DNA from: Desulfotignum sp.
GTDB lineage: Bacteria > Desulfobacterota > Desulfobacteria > Desulfobacterales > Desulfobacteraceae
Assembly (NCBI GenBank): GCA_011390635.1
Contig: JAABSA010000034.1
Location: 1-39,004 of the forward strand
Length of the DNA: 39,004 nucleotides
Direction: 5' to 3'
A program made the position numbers and the translations under genes. The notes under the pieces were generated by a model. That model was given only the letters and a program-made list of their open reading frames with translations. It was not told the DNA's origin and did not search any database. The first letter of the stretch is position 1; each line of letters opens with the position of its first letter. This document shows positions 6,222-14,579 of this stretch, piece by piece.

Positions 6222-9200
6222 ATGCAAAACAATAATAGTTCAGAAAATACGCTGTCCCCTGACAGGCGTGTGCTGGTTATCGGGGGCGGTGTCGGCGGAA
6301 TCCGGGCGGCCCTGGATCTGGCGGAATCCCGGCGTGATGTCCTGCTCATCGACAAAGCCTATGCCATCGGCGGATTGATGACGCAGCTGGACAGAACCTT
6401 TCCCACCAACAACTGTGATCTGTGTACGGTATCGCCCTACCTGTCCCAGGGGGCCAGGGAACGCCACCTGGAAATCAAACCCATGACCACGCTCACCAGA
6501 CTGGAAGGTGAAGCCGGGGCATTCACCGCCACCCTGGTTACCGAACCCCGGTATATCGATACAGACAAATGCACGGCCTGCGGTGAATGTGCCAAACTGT
6601 TTCCGGACGCTGTGCGGGTCACCCCGGGACTCGATCCCCGGGCCCCCACCTGTATGCGCTATCCCCAGGCAACCCCTTTTGCCTTTTCTATTGACATCAC
6701 AAAAGTTGCTGACATGGCAGCCCTTAAAAAAGTGTGCCGGGCAGATGCCATTCGTGATGACGATACACGGCGTGAAAGCGTCGTGGATGTGGCATCCGTG
6801 GTGCTGAGTGTGGGGGCGGACCTGTTTGACCCGGCTGTGCTGGACAATTTTGGCGGCGGCAAATTTGACAATGTGGTCACAGGCCTTGAATATGAGCGGA
6901 TCATGTCAGCCTCCGGTCCTTTCCAGGGCAATCTTGTGCGGAAATCGGACGGCAGACGGCCCAAGAAAGTGGCATGGATCCAGTGTGTGGGCTCCCGGGG
7001 CATCAACAAAGGGGATGTACCCTATTGTTCCGGGGTGTGCTGCATGTATGCCCTCAAAGAAGCCATGGTCACAAGGGAACGGTTTGGCGATGATATAGAC
7101 ACCACCATCTTTTTCATGGACATGCGCACCTATGGCAAGGATTATGAGCTGTATTTCAACCGGGCCCGAGACGAGTACAAGATCAGGATGATCCGAAGCC
7201 GGCCCCATTCTGTTGTGGAAAACAGCGCCACACAAAACCTGTCCATCACCTATGCCCTGGAGGACAAGCCGGTCCAGGAAACAGAAGAATTCGACATGGT
7301 GGTGTTGTCCACAGGGTTCCGGGTGGGAGAGGATGCAAAGAACCTGGCCGGTGTTTTAGGCATTGACTGCAACCAGTATGATTTTGCAGCCACCCATCCC
7401 TTCAACCCGGTACTGACCTCAAAACCCGGGGTGTATGTGTGCGGTGTTTCAGAAAGTCCCAAAGATATTCCCGAAACCATGGTCCAGGCATCTGCTGCCG
7501 CAGCCATGGCAGTCACCGACCTGCCGGTTGTTCCCGTTGACCTGCAGACAGAGGATTTGTTTGCCCCGGAAAGAGATGTGCGGGGCCAGGATCCCAGAAT
7601 CGGTGTGTTTGTCTGTGACTGCGGATTTGAAATCGGCGGGATTGTCAAGGTGGACAAGCTGCTTGCGGATGTTTGCGCCAACACGGATGTGGCTGTGGCC
7701 AAAGCCGTGGGATACGGGTGTTCCTCTGAATCCATGGCAGCCATCGAAACCATGATACAGGAGAACCATCTGAACAGGGTGGTCATCGGCGGGTGTTCTC
7801 CCAGGACCCATGAGACCAAATTCCAGGACCTGCTTCGGCGGGTGGGACTCAACAAATACCTGGTGGAGATCGTCAATTTACGGGACCAGACCACCTGGAC
7901 CCACATGAATGAGCCGGAAAAGGCACAGGCCAAGGCTGCCAGACTGCTTCAGGCGGGCATTGCCGGGGTCCGCAAAAACCGTCCCCTCATCGACCATACC
8001 CTGCCCATGAGCCAGAACGCCCTGGTGGTGGGCGGCGGTGTCACCGGCATGACATCCGCCCTTACACTGGCGGATCAGGGCATTAAAACCTATATCGTGG
8101 AACGGGCACCTGCCCTGGGGGGTCTGGCCCGGTCCCTGCGCAAAACCATTGAAGGCGAAGATGTGGGGGCTTTTGTCCAGGACCTGGTGCAGCAGGTTAC
8201 GGCCCATGGCAACATCCAGGTGCTGACCCGGTCCATTATCGTGGATCACTCCGGCATGCCGGGATTGTTTACCACCGGTATCCAGACCGGGGTGCGCATG
8301 AATTATATGCAGATTGACCACGGGGTGACGATTCTGGCCACCGGGGCCCTGGCCGGCCGGCCGGCCCAATACGGCCTGGGCACCCATACCAATATCATGA
8401 CCCAGCTGGAGATGGACTCCATGCTGGAAGATGAAGCAGATAAGATCCAGGCCATGGAACAGGTGGTGATGATCCAGTGTGTGGGCTCCAGGGAAAAGGA
8501 AAACCCCAACTGCTCGCGGATCTGCTGCCAGGCAGCCATGAAGAATGCGCTGCGCATCAAAGAGATCAGTCCGGACACCCAGATTTTTGTATTGTACCGG
8601 GATATGCGCACCTATGGGTTCCAGGAGGAGTATTACCGCAAGGCCCGGGATCTCGGGGTGAAATTCATTCGGTTTTCCCTGGACCAAAGGCCCGAAGTGG
8701 TGGAAGCCGACGGCAGCCTGTCCGTTACCACACATGATTTCATTCTGGGATGCGACATTGAGATTGCAGCAGACTGCGTGGTTCTGAGCACCGGTCTTAT
8801 TGCCGATGATGAAACCACCGAAGACCTGGCCCTGCTGTTTCATCTTCCCAGGACCATTGATCATTATTTTCTGGAAGACCATGTGAAACTGCGGCCCGTG
8901 GACATGGCCCAGAGGGGATTTTTTCTGGCCGGTACGGCCCATTCCCCCAGGACCATCAGAGAAAGTATCACCCAGGCCCGTGCCGCGGCCGGCCGTGCCC
9001 AGACCATGCTGGCCAAAAAAGAGATCAATCTGGGGGCGTGCGTGGCCAAAGTGGATGACAAAAAATGTGCCTCCTGCCTGATATGTGTGCGGGCCTGCCC
9101 CTTTGATGTGCCGTTTATCAATGCAGAAGGCGTTTCCCAGATCGATGCGGACAAATGCCATGGATGCGGTGTGTGTGCAGGAGAGTGCCCGGCCAAGGCC

Positions 9201-9266
9201 ATCCAGCTGCTGGCCTATGAAGATGATCAGATTCTGGCGAAATTAGACGGCTTATTTGAGAGGTAA
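6222..9266 (+). CDS. hdrA: HdrA-like flavin/Fe-S protein, tandem double-HdrA fusion (1014 aa)
   Basis: HdrA binds FAD and splits or routes electrons between Fe-S partners in heterodisulfide reductase-type complexes. This chain holds two HdrA units. Unit 1 has GGGVGG (residues 21-26), the QLDRTFPTNNCDLCT segment, and a ferredoxin-like insert that has lost ligands. C117, C120 and C123 remain but Phe127 replaces the fourth. In the second site Val162, Met165 and Leu168 replace three cysteines and only C172 remains. Unit 2 starts about residue 460 with the HdrA signature VFVCDCGFEIGG, has GGGVTG (604-609), and ends with two complete 4Fe-4S motifs (from C949 and C979). A usual HdrA is about 650 aa. 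The next gene, mvhD, starts seven bases after the stop. It is likely the electron hub for MetFV in the cytoplasm. Confidence 0.9.
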   Translation: MQNNNSSENTLSPDRRVLVIGGGVGGIRAALDLAESRRDVLLIDKAYAIGGLMTQLDRTFPTNNCDLCTVSPYLSQGARERHLEIKPMTTLTRLEGEAGAFTATLVTEPRYIDTDKCTACGECAKLFPDAVRVTPGLDPRAPTCMRYPQATPFAFSIDITKVADMAALKKVCRADAIRDDDTRRESVVDVASVVLSVGADLFDPAVLDNFGGGKFDNVVTGLEYERIMSASGPFQGNLVRKSDGRRPKKVAWIQCVGSRGINKGDVPYCSGVCCMYALKEAMVTRERFGDDIDTTIFFMDMRTYGKDYELYFNRARDEYKIRMIRSRPHSVVENSATQNLSITYALEDKPVQETEEFDMVVLSTGFRVGEDAKNLAGVLGIDCNQYDFAATHPFNPVLTSKPGVYVCGVSESPKDIPETMVQASAAAAMAVTDLPVVPVDLQTEDLFAPERDVRGQDPRIGVFVCDCGFEIGGIVKVDKLLADVCANTDVAVAKAVGYGCSSESMAAIETMIQENHLNRVVIGGCSPRTHETKFQDLLRRVGLNKYLVEIVNLRDQTTWTHMNEPEKAQAKAARLLQAGIAGVRKNRPLIDHTLPMSQNALVVGGGVTGMTSALTLADQGIKTYIVERAPALGGLARSLRKTIEGEDVGAFVQDLVQQVTAHGNIQVLTRSIIVDHSGMPGLFTTGIQTGVRMNYMQIDHGVTILATGALAGRPAQYGLGTHTNIMTQLEMDSMLEDEADKIQAMEQVVMIQCVGSREKENPNCSRICCQAAMKNALRIKEISPDTQIFVLYRDMRTYGFQEEYYRKARDLGVKFIRFSLDQRPEVVEADGSLSVTTHDFILGCDIEIAADCVVLSTGLIADDETTEDLALLFHLPRTIDHYFLEDHVKLRPVDMAQRGFFLAGTAHSPRTIRESITQARAAAGRAQTMLAKKEINLGACVAKVDDKKCASCLICVRACPFDVPFINAEGVSQIDADKCHGCGVCAGECPAKAIQLLAYEDDQILAKLDGLFER

Positions 9267-9273
9267 AATACGT

Positions 9274-9711
9274 ATGGAAAATTTTGAACCTGAAATTGTC
9301 GCATTCTGCTGCCATTACTGTGCATACACTGCTGCAGACATGGCCGGCAGCAAACGCATATCCTATCCTTCCAACGTCAAGATCATCCGGGTTCCCTGCA
9401 CCGGCAAGGTGGATGCCATTCACCTGATGAAAGCCCTTGAAAAAGGTGCTGACGGGGTGTATGTGGCCGGATGCCTGGCAGGGGACTGCCATTTTAAGAA
9501 CGGCAATGTCCGGGCGGAAGCACGGGTGAATCGTGTGAAAAAAATACTAACGGAACTGGGCTGGGAACCGGAACGGGTGGCCATGGTCAATATGTCCGCC
9601 GGAATGGGCGAATACTTTGCCCAGACCGCCCGGGAATTTACTGAAACCATAAGAAAACTGGGCCCCGGCCCCGGGAAATTCGCCGGGACCAATGACAAGG
9701 CTGCCAGTTGA
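9274..9711 (+). CDS. mvhD: MvhD/FlpD-like 2Fe-2S protein (electron transfer partner of HdrA)
   Basis: The 145-aa protein shows the MvhD pattern: FCCHYCAYTAAD near the N-terminus, VPCTGKVD, and GCLAGDCHFKNGN. These carry the conserved cysteines for a 2Fe-2S cluster. In methanogens MvhD links hydrogenase or formate dehydrogenase to HdrA. Here no hydrogenase is adjacent, so it probably bridges HdrA to MetV/MetF or to another donor. ATG 9274 is used; an in-frame TTG at 9256 would overlap hdrA. The C-terminal tail after about residue 128 is Gly/Pro-rich. Confidence 0.9.
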   Translation: MENFEPEIVAFCCHYCAYTAADMAGSKRISYPSNVKIIRVPCTGKVDAIHLMKALEKGADGVYVAGCLAGDCHFKNGNVRAEARVNRVKKILTELGWEPERVAMVNMSAGMGEYFAQTAREFTETIRKLGPGPGKFAGTNDKAAS

Positions 9712-9739
9712 TTTTTACATATTTCTTCGGAGAAAATAC

Positions 9740-10405
9740 ATGATTACAGCAGAACAAAAACCCATACCCGAAATCATTCAATATATTGCACCCTATGGCA
9801 AAATCCTTCTGGTGGGCTGCAATGAATGTGTGACTGTCTGTGCAGCAGGCGGCAGAAAAGAAGTCGGCCTGCTGGCATCCGCGCTTCACCTGAACAGCAT
9901 GAAACAGGGTAAAACCATCGATATCAAGGAAATCACCCTGGAACGTCAATGTGATCCTGAATATGTGGAAGAGCTGACCCCTTACATCGACGGGGTGGAT
10001 GCCGTTGTCTCCATGGCCTGCGGCTGCGGTGTTCAGACCATTGCCGGCCGGTACAAAAAAACCCCTGTGTTTCCGGCGGTGAATACCCGGTTCATGGGGG
10101 CATCTTTGGGCCAGGGTGTATGGGCGGAGCGGTGCAAAGGCTGCGGTGACTGTGTGCTGGGCATCACCGGCGGGATCTGTCCTGTGGCCAGATGTTCCAA
10201 GCACCTGTTCAACGGACCCTGCGGCGGTACCTCCAACGGCCAGTGTGAAATCGATCCTGATGTAGACTGCGCCTGGCGCCTGATCTGGGAACGCTTAAAA
10301 GAACTGGGAATGGAAGACCGGTACGAAGATTTGATGAATGCAAAGGACTGGAGACCTGGTGGCGCCGGCGGACCCGGGAAAATAATCAGGGAGGATTTGG
10401 CATAA
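9740..10405 (+). CDS. metV: MetV-like Fe-S subunit of methylenetetrahydrofolate reductase
   Basis: The 221-aa protein resembles MetV, the zinc/Fe-S partner of MetF in acetogens. It has many conserved cysteines: GCNECVTVCAAGG near the N-terminus, SMACGCGVQT in the middle, RCKGCGDCVLG and CPVARCSK, then GPCGGTSNGQCEID. It is thought to pass electrons between MetF and HdrA/MvhD. The start at ATG 9740 has CGGAG in front. Its stop overlaps the next metF by one base (TAATG), which implies translational coupling and equal stoichiometry. Confidence 0.88.
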   Translation: MITAEQKPIPEIIQYIAPYGKILLVGCNECVTVCAAGGRKEVGLLASALHLNSMKQGKTIDIKEITLERQCDPEYVEELTPYIDGVDAVVSMACGCGVQTIAGRYKKTPVFPAVNTRFMGASLGQGVWAERCKGCGDCVLGITGGICPVARCSKHLFNGPCGGTSNGQCEIDPDVDCAWRLIWERLKELGMEDRYEDLMNAKDWRPGGAGGPGKIIREDLA

Positions 10406-11328
10406 TGAACACAGAAAGCAGACTTGAGAAAATATTGGCATCCGGTGAACTGGCAGTAACCTCCGAGTGTGGTCCGCCCCGGGGTGCCCGGCCGGAAAAG
10501 GTCAGGGAAAAAGCCGCCCTGCTCAAGGACCATGTGGACGGCATCAATGTTACCGACAACCAGACCGCCATGGTCAGGATGTCTTCTTTTGCGGCCGGTG
10601 TCATCATCAAGCAGATGGGGCTGGATCCCATCATACAGATGGTGGCCAGGGACAGAAACCGGCTGGCCATGCAGAGCGATATCATCGGTGCCTATGCCTT
10701 TGGCATCAATACCATGCTGTGCCTGTCCGGTGACCATGCCAAGTTCGGTGACCACCCCATGGCCCAGGGCGTGTTTGACATCGACTCGGTGCAGATGATC
10801 AACATGGTCAGACGGATGCGCGACGAGGAAGTGTTCCAGGGCGGTGCCAAGATTGACGGGGCACCCAAAATGTTCATCGGTGCGGCTGCCAACCCCTTTG
10901 CCGATCCCTTTGAGCTGCGGGTCATGCGCCTGGCCAAAAAAGTAAAAGCAGGTGTTGACTTTATCCAGACGCAGTGTATTTTTAACCTTGATAAATTTGA
11001 ACAATGGATGAAAGGGGTGACAGACCGGGGACTGGATGAAAAAGTGCATATCCTGGCCGGCATCACCCCCATGAAATCGGTTGGCATGGCCAGGTATATG
11101 AAAAACAAGGTGCCGGGAATGGATATTCCTGATGCGGTTATCAAACGGCTGGAAGGTGTATCAAAAGAACAGCAGCCCGAAGAAGGTATCAAGATGGCCA
11201 TTGAATCCATTGAACGCATAAAACAGATCAAAGGGGTTCACGGGTTTCATATCATGGCCATTGAATGGGAAGAAAAAGTGCCGCAGATTGTGGAGCAGGC
11301 GGGTCTGTATCCCAGGCCGAAGGTATAG
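10405..11328 (+). CDS. metF: Methylenetetrahydrofolate reductase (MetF paralogue 2)
   Basis: The 307-aa protein matches MetF well: TSECGPPRGARPEKV, VDGINVTDNQTAMVRMSS, ARDRNRLAMQSDIIGA, CLSGDH, GAAANPF, DFIQTQCIFNLDKFEQW and AGITPMKSVGMARYM. It interconverts methylene-THF and methyl-THF in the cytoplasm. It is coupled to metV by a one-base overlap, so the MetFV pair is most likely this copy. Sixty-two bases separate it from the next gene, with only a weak hairpin, so the response regulator may be co-transcribed. Confidence 0.93.
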   Translation: MNTESRLEKILASGELAVTSECGPPRGARPEKVREKAALLKDHVDGINVTDNQTAMVRMSSFAAGVIIKQMGLDPIIQMVARDRNRLAMQSDIIGAYAFGINTMLCLSGDHAKFGDHPMAQGVFDIDSVQMINMVRRMRDEEVFQGGAKIDGAPKMFIGAAANPFADPFELRVMRLAKKVKAGVDFIQTQCIFNLDKFEQWMKGVTDRGLDEKVHILAGITPMKSVGMARYMKNKVPGMDIPDAVIKRLEGVSKEQQPEEGIKMAIESIERIKQIKGVHGFHIMAIEWEEKVPQIVEQAGLYPRPKV

Positions 11329-11390
11329 ACAACTTACCGACAGATGAAAAGCAGGTCTTGTCAGGACAAAAATTTTAAGGAGATCGTAAC

Positions 11391-11777
11391 ATGAGCGAAC
11401 AAAAACTCATTCTGGTTGTAGATGATGATCCGGATCTGGTGGAGGCTGTTTCCATGAAGCTGGAAACCAAAAATTTCAGGGTGGCCAAAGCCTATGATGG
11501 TGTGGAAGCCATGGATCGTATCAAAGAAGAAAAACCGGCCCTGGTGATACTGGATGTCATGATGCCCCGGAAAAACGGATGGGATGTGTGTGAAGAAATC
11601 AAAAATGATGCCGGTCTCAAGGATATTGCCGTGGTATTGCTCACAGCAGTGGCTGATTCGGTGAAAACCACCAGCTACACCCACCATGACGGCAAAACCA
11701 CCCTGGCAGACGATTATATTCCCAAACCCATCGATTTGGATGAACTGATGGAGATCGTGACTGATCATTGCAGCTAG
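11391..11777 (+). CDS. Single-domain response regulator (CheY-like)
   Basis: The 128-aa protein is a stand-alone receiver domain: acidic pocket D11-D13, phosphoacceptor D55 (VILDVMMP), Thr85 and Lys112 (PKPID). It has no output domain, so it must act by binding a partner or as a phosphorelay step. It has an excellent ribosome binding site (AAGGAG) and follows metF by 62 bases. The segment after Thr85 (TAVADSVKTTSYTHHDGKTT) is longer than usual before the conserved Lys. Confidence 0.92.
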   Translation: MSEQKLILVVDDDPDLVEAVSMKLETKNFRVAKAYDGVEAMDRIKEEKPALVILDVMMPRKNGWDVCEEIKNDAGLKDIAVVLLTAVADSVKTTSYTHHDGKTTLADDYIPKPIDLDELMEIVTDHCS

Positions 11778-11819
11778 GCTGCATGTTCTGTACATTATCC
11801 CTGTACAACGATAGCTGTG

Positions 11820-11868
11820 GCCATGGCGGGAGGACACATCGGTTTTCCCGCCATGGCACCTGTTTTTT
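11820..11868 (+). terminator. Hairpin plus T-run directly before the ACT gene (terminator or attenuator)
   Basis: GCCATGGCGGGA (11820-11831) pairs perfectly with TCCCGCCATGGC (11846-11857), a 12-bp stem with a 14-base loop. ACCTG and then six T (11863-11868) follow. It ends seven bases before the start codon of the next gene, leaving no room for a ribosome binding site downstream of it. Confidence 0.7.
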
Positions 11869-11874
11869 CATAAT

Positions 11875-12987
11875 ATGGTGCACCTGACCATGAAGCAGAT
11901 ATCCATCAACGGCATCCGTCTGGGCAGAAAAATGGTCCGGGTGGACCAGGCCCCGGCACCGGGACAAGCGGCTGTCCCTGTTTATGAGACATTCTCCCGT
12001 CACCGGATCAACATGGTCTGCGCGGGACTGCATCATTGCGGCGCAACCTCTTTTTTTTCCTGCTGCCTGGAAGCAAAGCACAAAGACCATGCGGCACAGA
12101 TTCTGGGGTGTTCAGCAGATCTGCCCGGCGTATGCATGGTGTCAATCTATCCCCATCATGGCAACATCCAGGTGCCGGGGCTTTTGATGCAGCTGCTGGG
12201 ACGGGCCGGGATCCGGTTTTTTCATCTTGTGTCATCCCATGCCGTTGTGTGTGTGGTTGTTGAAACCAATGACCAGGATGCGGTGATTTCCCTTCTTGAA
12301 TCCGCTTTTGACCTGCCGCCATCCCATACCCCCTACTGCCAGGAGATTGATGAAGATATCAGCCGGTTTCTGCAAAAATATCCGGAAACCCGTGCTTTTT
12401 ATGTGGAAGAAAAAATCAAGACCTATGGTATCCAGGTGCGCGCGGGCCTGGAACTGTACCAGACAACCTTTACACAGGCTGCAGCGGCGGATGCAGGAGA
12501 ACAGATGTTTCATACGGCCCGGTCGGACAAAAAATTTCATCTTGTGTCGGCCATGCCCGGACCCGAACAGGGGTATGATCTGTTTGTGGTGACCGATCCC
12601 GGAGCGGGTACCCCGGATATGGATGCCGGCCGCAGGGATATGGACCCAGGCCGCAAGGATATGGAGTCGGGCCGTACGGATATGGACCCAGGCCGTATGG
12701 GTATGGATGCCGGCCGGATGGCTTTTGGCCGGGCAGATATGGACCCCGGCGGCCGGGAGTCGGTTTTTGACCGCACACCTTTCAGAACTGTCGATTTGAT
12801 CAGTTTTCACGGTCCCCATTTCGGGGACCGGTATAAAATTTTCTGGACCGCCATGGATTGTTTGACAGAGGACCATGTGCCGGTCCTTGTGGCAGGCTGT
12901 ACCGGTGCGAGCATCAGTCTGGCGGTGCCTGATGGGCAGGGCCGGGCCGCCCGGAACGCCCTTGCCCGAGGATTTGAAGCCCCATGA
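11875..12987 (+). CDS. Triple-ACT-domain-like protein with internal heptapeptide repeat, unknown function
   Basis: The 370-aa protein has three segments with the ACT pattern of aspartokinase-type ligand sensors. They lie at about residues 30-70 (SRHRINMVCAG), 80-140 (MVSIYPHHGNIQVPGLLMQL, then GIRFFHLVSSHAVVCVVVE) and 302-368 (VDLISFHGPHFGDRYKIF, then DHVPVLVAGCTGASISLAV). No catalytic domain is visible. Between the second and third lies a hydrophilic insert built of DMDxGRx heptads. It probably senses a small molecule, perhaps an amino acid, and passes this to the kinase whose start overlaps its stop (ATGA, 12984-12987). The start is uncertain: ATG 11875 or 11890, and neither has a clear ribosome binding site. 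An alternative view is a diverged regulatory fragment of aspartate kinase. Confidence 0.65.
   Translation: MVHLTMKQISINGIRLGRKMVRVDQAPAPGQAAVPVYETFSRHRINMVCAGLHHCGATSFFSCCLEAKHKDHAAQILGCSADLPGVCMVSIYPHHGNIQVPGLLMQLLGRAGIRFFHLVSSHAVVCVVVETNDQDAVISLLESAFDLPPSHTPYCQEIDEDISRFLQKYPETRAFYVEEKIKTYGIQVRAGLELYQTTFTQAAAADAGEQMFHTARSDKKFHLVSAMPGPEQGYDLFVVTDPGAGTPDMDAGRRDMDPGRKDMESGRTDMDPGRMGMDAGRMAFGRADMDPGGRESVFDRTPFRTVDLISFHGPHFGDRYKIFWTAMDCLTEDHVPVLVAGCTGASISLAVPDGQGRAARNALARGFEAP
12616..12756 (+). repeat. 21-nt tandem repeats coding DMDxGRx heptads
   Basis: Five in-phase 21-nt units run from 12616 to 12720 (DMDAGRR, DMDPGRK, DMESGRT, DMDPGRM, GMDAGRM). A 15-nt degenerate stretch and one more unit (DMDPGGR, 12736-12756) follow. 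The third codon positions vary little, which indicates recent or ongoing repeat expansion. Confidence 0.85.
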
Positions 12988-14510
12988 CCCCTGACGCAGA
13001 TTTCAGCCCTGACGAAGCGTTCTGGCGGACCCGGATTTTTGATTCTCTGTCCTATCCGTCTGTCATTGTTACACCGGAAAAATCCGTGGTAGGGGCCAAC
13101 AATAAATTTTATGATACATACGACCTGACCCCTGAAGACATCATCGGTAAAAAATGTTTTCATTCTTTCTTGTACAGGGATACGCCCTGCAACTCAGATG
13201 ATTGTCCCATCTCCCGGGTGATAAAAAACAGAGAAGTCCACACCTATACCCTCAAGCGCCAGTACAAATGGGAAGAACGGGTATTTTCCCCTATTTTTGA
13301 TGATAACGGGGAGGTGGCGTTCGTGCTTGCCAGCATCAGGGATATCACCCGTACCAAATCCCTGGAAAACCAGCTCATCGGGGTCAAGGAATTTATCACA
13401 CGGGTGATCTATGCCTCTGCCAGTGCCATTGTGGCGGCGGACAGATCCGGCAAAATCGAATTGATGAATTCGGTTGCAAAGGAGTTGTTCGGGGCCTATA
13501 ACGGGGGTGAAGGCACCATCACCCATACGGAGCAGCTGTATCCCCCGGGAAAGGCCAAGGAAATCATGAAAATGCTGCGGGATGAAAAAATCGGGGGCAA
13601 AGGCAAACTGATCATTCCCCGGACCACCATTGTCAATGCAAAGGGTGAAGAGATCGAAGTGGAGATGTCCGCCGCCATTATCTATGATGAACATGGCAAT
13701 GAATCGGCCACCATGGCCATTTATAATGATCTCAAGGACAAAATCAAGGTTGAGAAGGAATTAAAGCTGACCCAGAAGCAGCTGGCCCAGTCTGAAAAAA
13801 TGGCATCCCTGGGACAGCTGGCCGCCGGGGTGGCCCATGAAATTAACAACCCGTTGACCGGGGTATTGTTTTATGCCAGCCTCCTGCTGGAGCGGCCTGA
13901 TCTGGATGAAAATGCCAAAGATGATTTGCACTATATTGTGGAAGATGCCAACCGGTGCAAAAATATTGTCAAAAGCCTTCTGGTCTACAGCAGAAGCACC
14001 GATTCCAACAAGCGCATTGTCCAGATCAATGAAATTGTGGAACAGAGCCTCAAACTGATCCGGGACCAGAAAAAATTTCGCAACATCCAGGTTCGGCGGT
14101 ACCTTTCCCAGGAAATGATGCTTATCAATGCCGATACCAGCAAACTGAACCAGGTGATCATCAATCTGGTCATCAATGCGGCGGATGCCATGCAGGGTAA
14201 CGGTAAGATAACCCTTCACACCTACAAGGACAAACCCCATAAAAAGGTATTTTTGGAAATCAAGGATACCGGAGAGGGAATTCCCAGGGAAAACCTGTCC
14301 AAAATTTTCGACCCGTTTTTCACCACCAAGGAGGTGGGAAAAAGCACGGGTCTGGGTTTGAGTATTGTGTACGGGATTATTGAAGAGCACGGTGGCAGCA
14401 TCTCAGTCAAGGAAACCGGGTCCAAGGGAACCACATTTATCATTGAATTTCCCTTATACGTGCCTGCGGAAAACGGACCCCATTTTTGTAATCCCGAAGG
14501 GATTGAATAA
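12984..14510 (+). CDS. PAS-domain sensor histidine kinase
   Basis: The 508-aa protein has no obvious membrane segment and is probably cytoplasmic. Two PAS domains (about residues 20-120 and 130-250) precede a HisKA domain with His285 (GVAHEINNPLTGV) and an ATPase domain (NLVINAADAM, DTGEGIP, FDPFFTTK, STGLGLS). PAS 1 carries a cysteine set, GKKCFHSFLYRDTPC then NSDDCP. This pattern is common in deltaproteobacterial PAS domains and could bind metal or heme, or sense redox. It overlaps the ACT gene by four bases and lies beside two receiver proteins, so it likely phosphorylates the regulator at 11391 or the receiver at 14580. Confidence 0.93.
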   Translation: MTPDADFSPDEAFWRTRIFDSLSYPSVIVTPEKSVVGANNKFYDTYDLTPEDIIGKKCFHSFLYRDTPCNSDDCPISRVIKNREVHTYTLKRQYKWEERVFSPIFDDNGEVAFVLASIRDITRTKSLENQLIGVKEFITRVIYASASAIVAADRSGKIELMNSVAKELFGAYNGGEGTITHTEQLYPPGKAKEIMKMLRDEKIGGKGKLIIPRTTIVNAKGEEIEVEMSAAIIYDEHGNESATMAIYNDLKDKIKVEKELKLTQKQLAQSEKMASLGQLAAGVAHEINNPLTGVLFYASLLLERPDLDENAKDDLHYIVEDANRCKNIVKSLLVYSRSTDSNKRIVQINEIVEQSLKLIRDQKKFRNIQVRRYLSQEMMLINADTSKLNQVIINLVINAADAMQGNGKITLHTYKDKPHKKVFLEIKDTGEGIPRENLSKIFDPFFTTKEVGKSTGLGLSIVYGIIEEHGGSISVKETGSKGTTFIIEFPLYVPAENGPHFCNPEGIE

Positions 14511-14579
14511 AAAACAGCACCCCCTGAAGGGGTTGTACCATAATGCATATAATATAAATAATGCAGGAAGAATGCCGAT

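Noticed and set aside
7878-9161. Long minus-strand open frame of 427 codons inside hdrA
   Set aside because: Antisense shadow of a strongly coding GC-rich gene. It has no family motifs and no ribosome binding site, while hdrA on the plus strand has clear motifs.
12232-12876. Minus-strand open frames with PYPYG-type repeats opposite the ACT gene
   Set aside because: The repeats are only the complement of the DMDxGRx units. The plus frame joins two ACT-like segments and overlaps the kinase in operon fashion.
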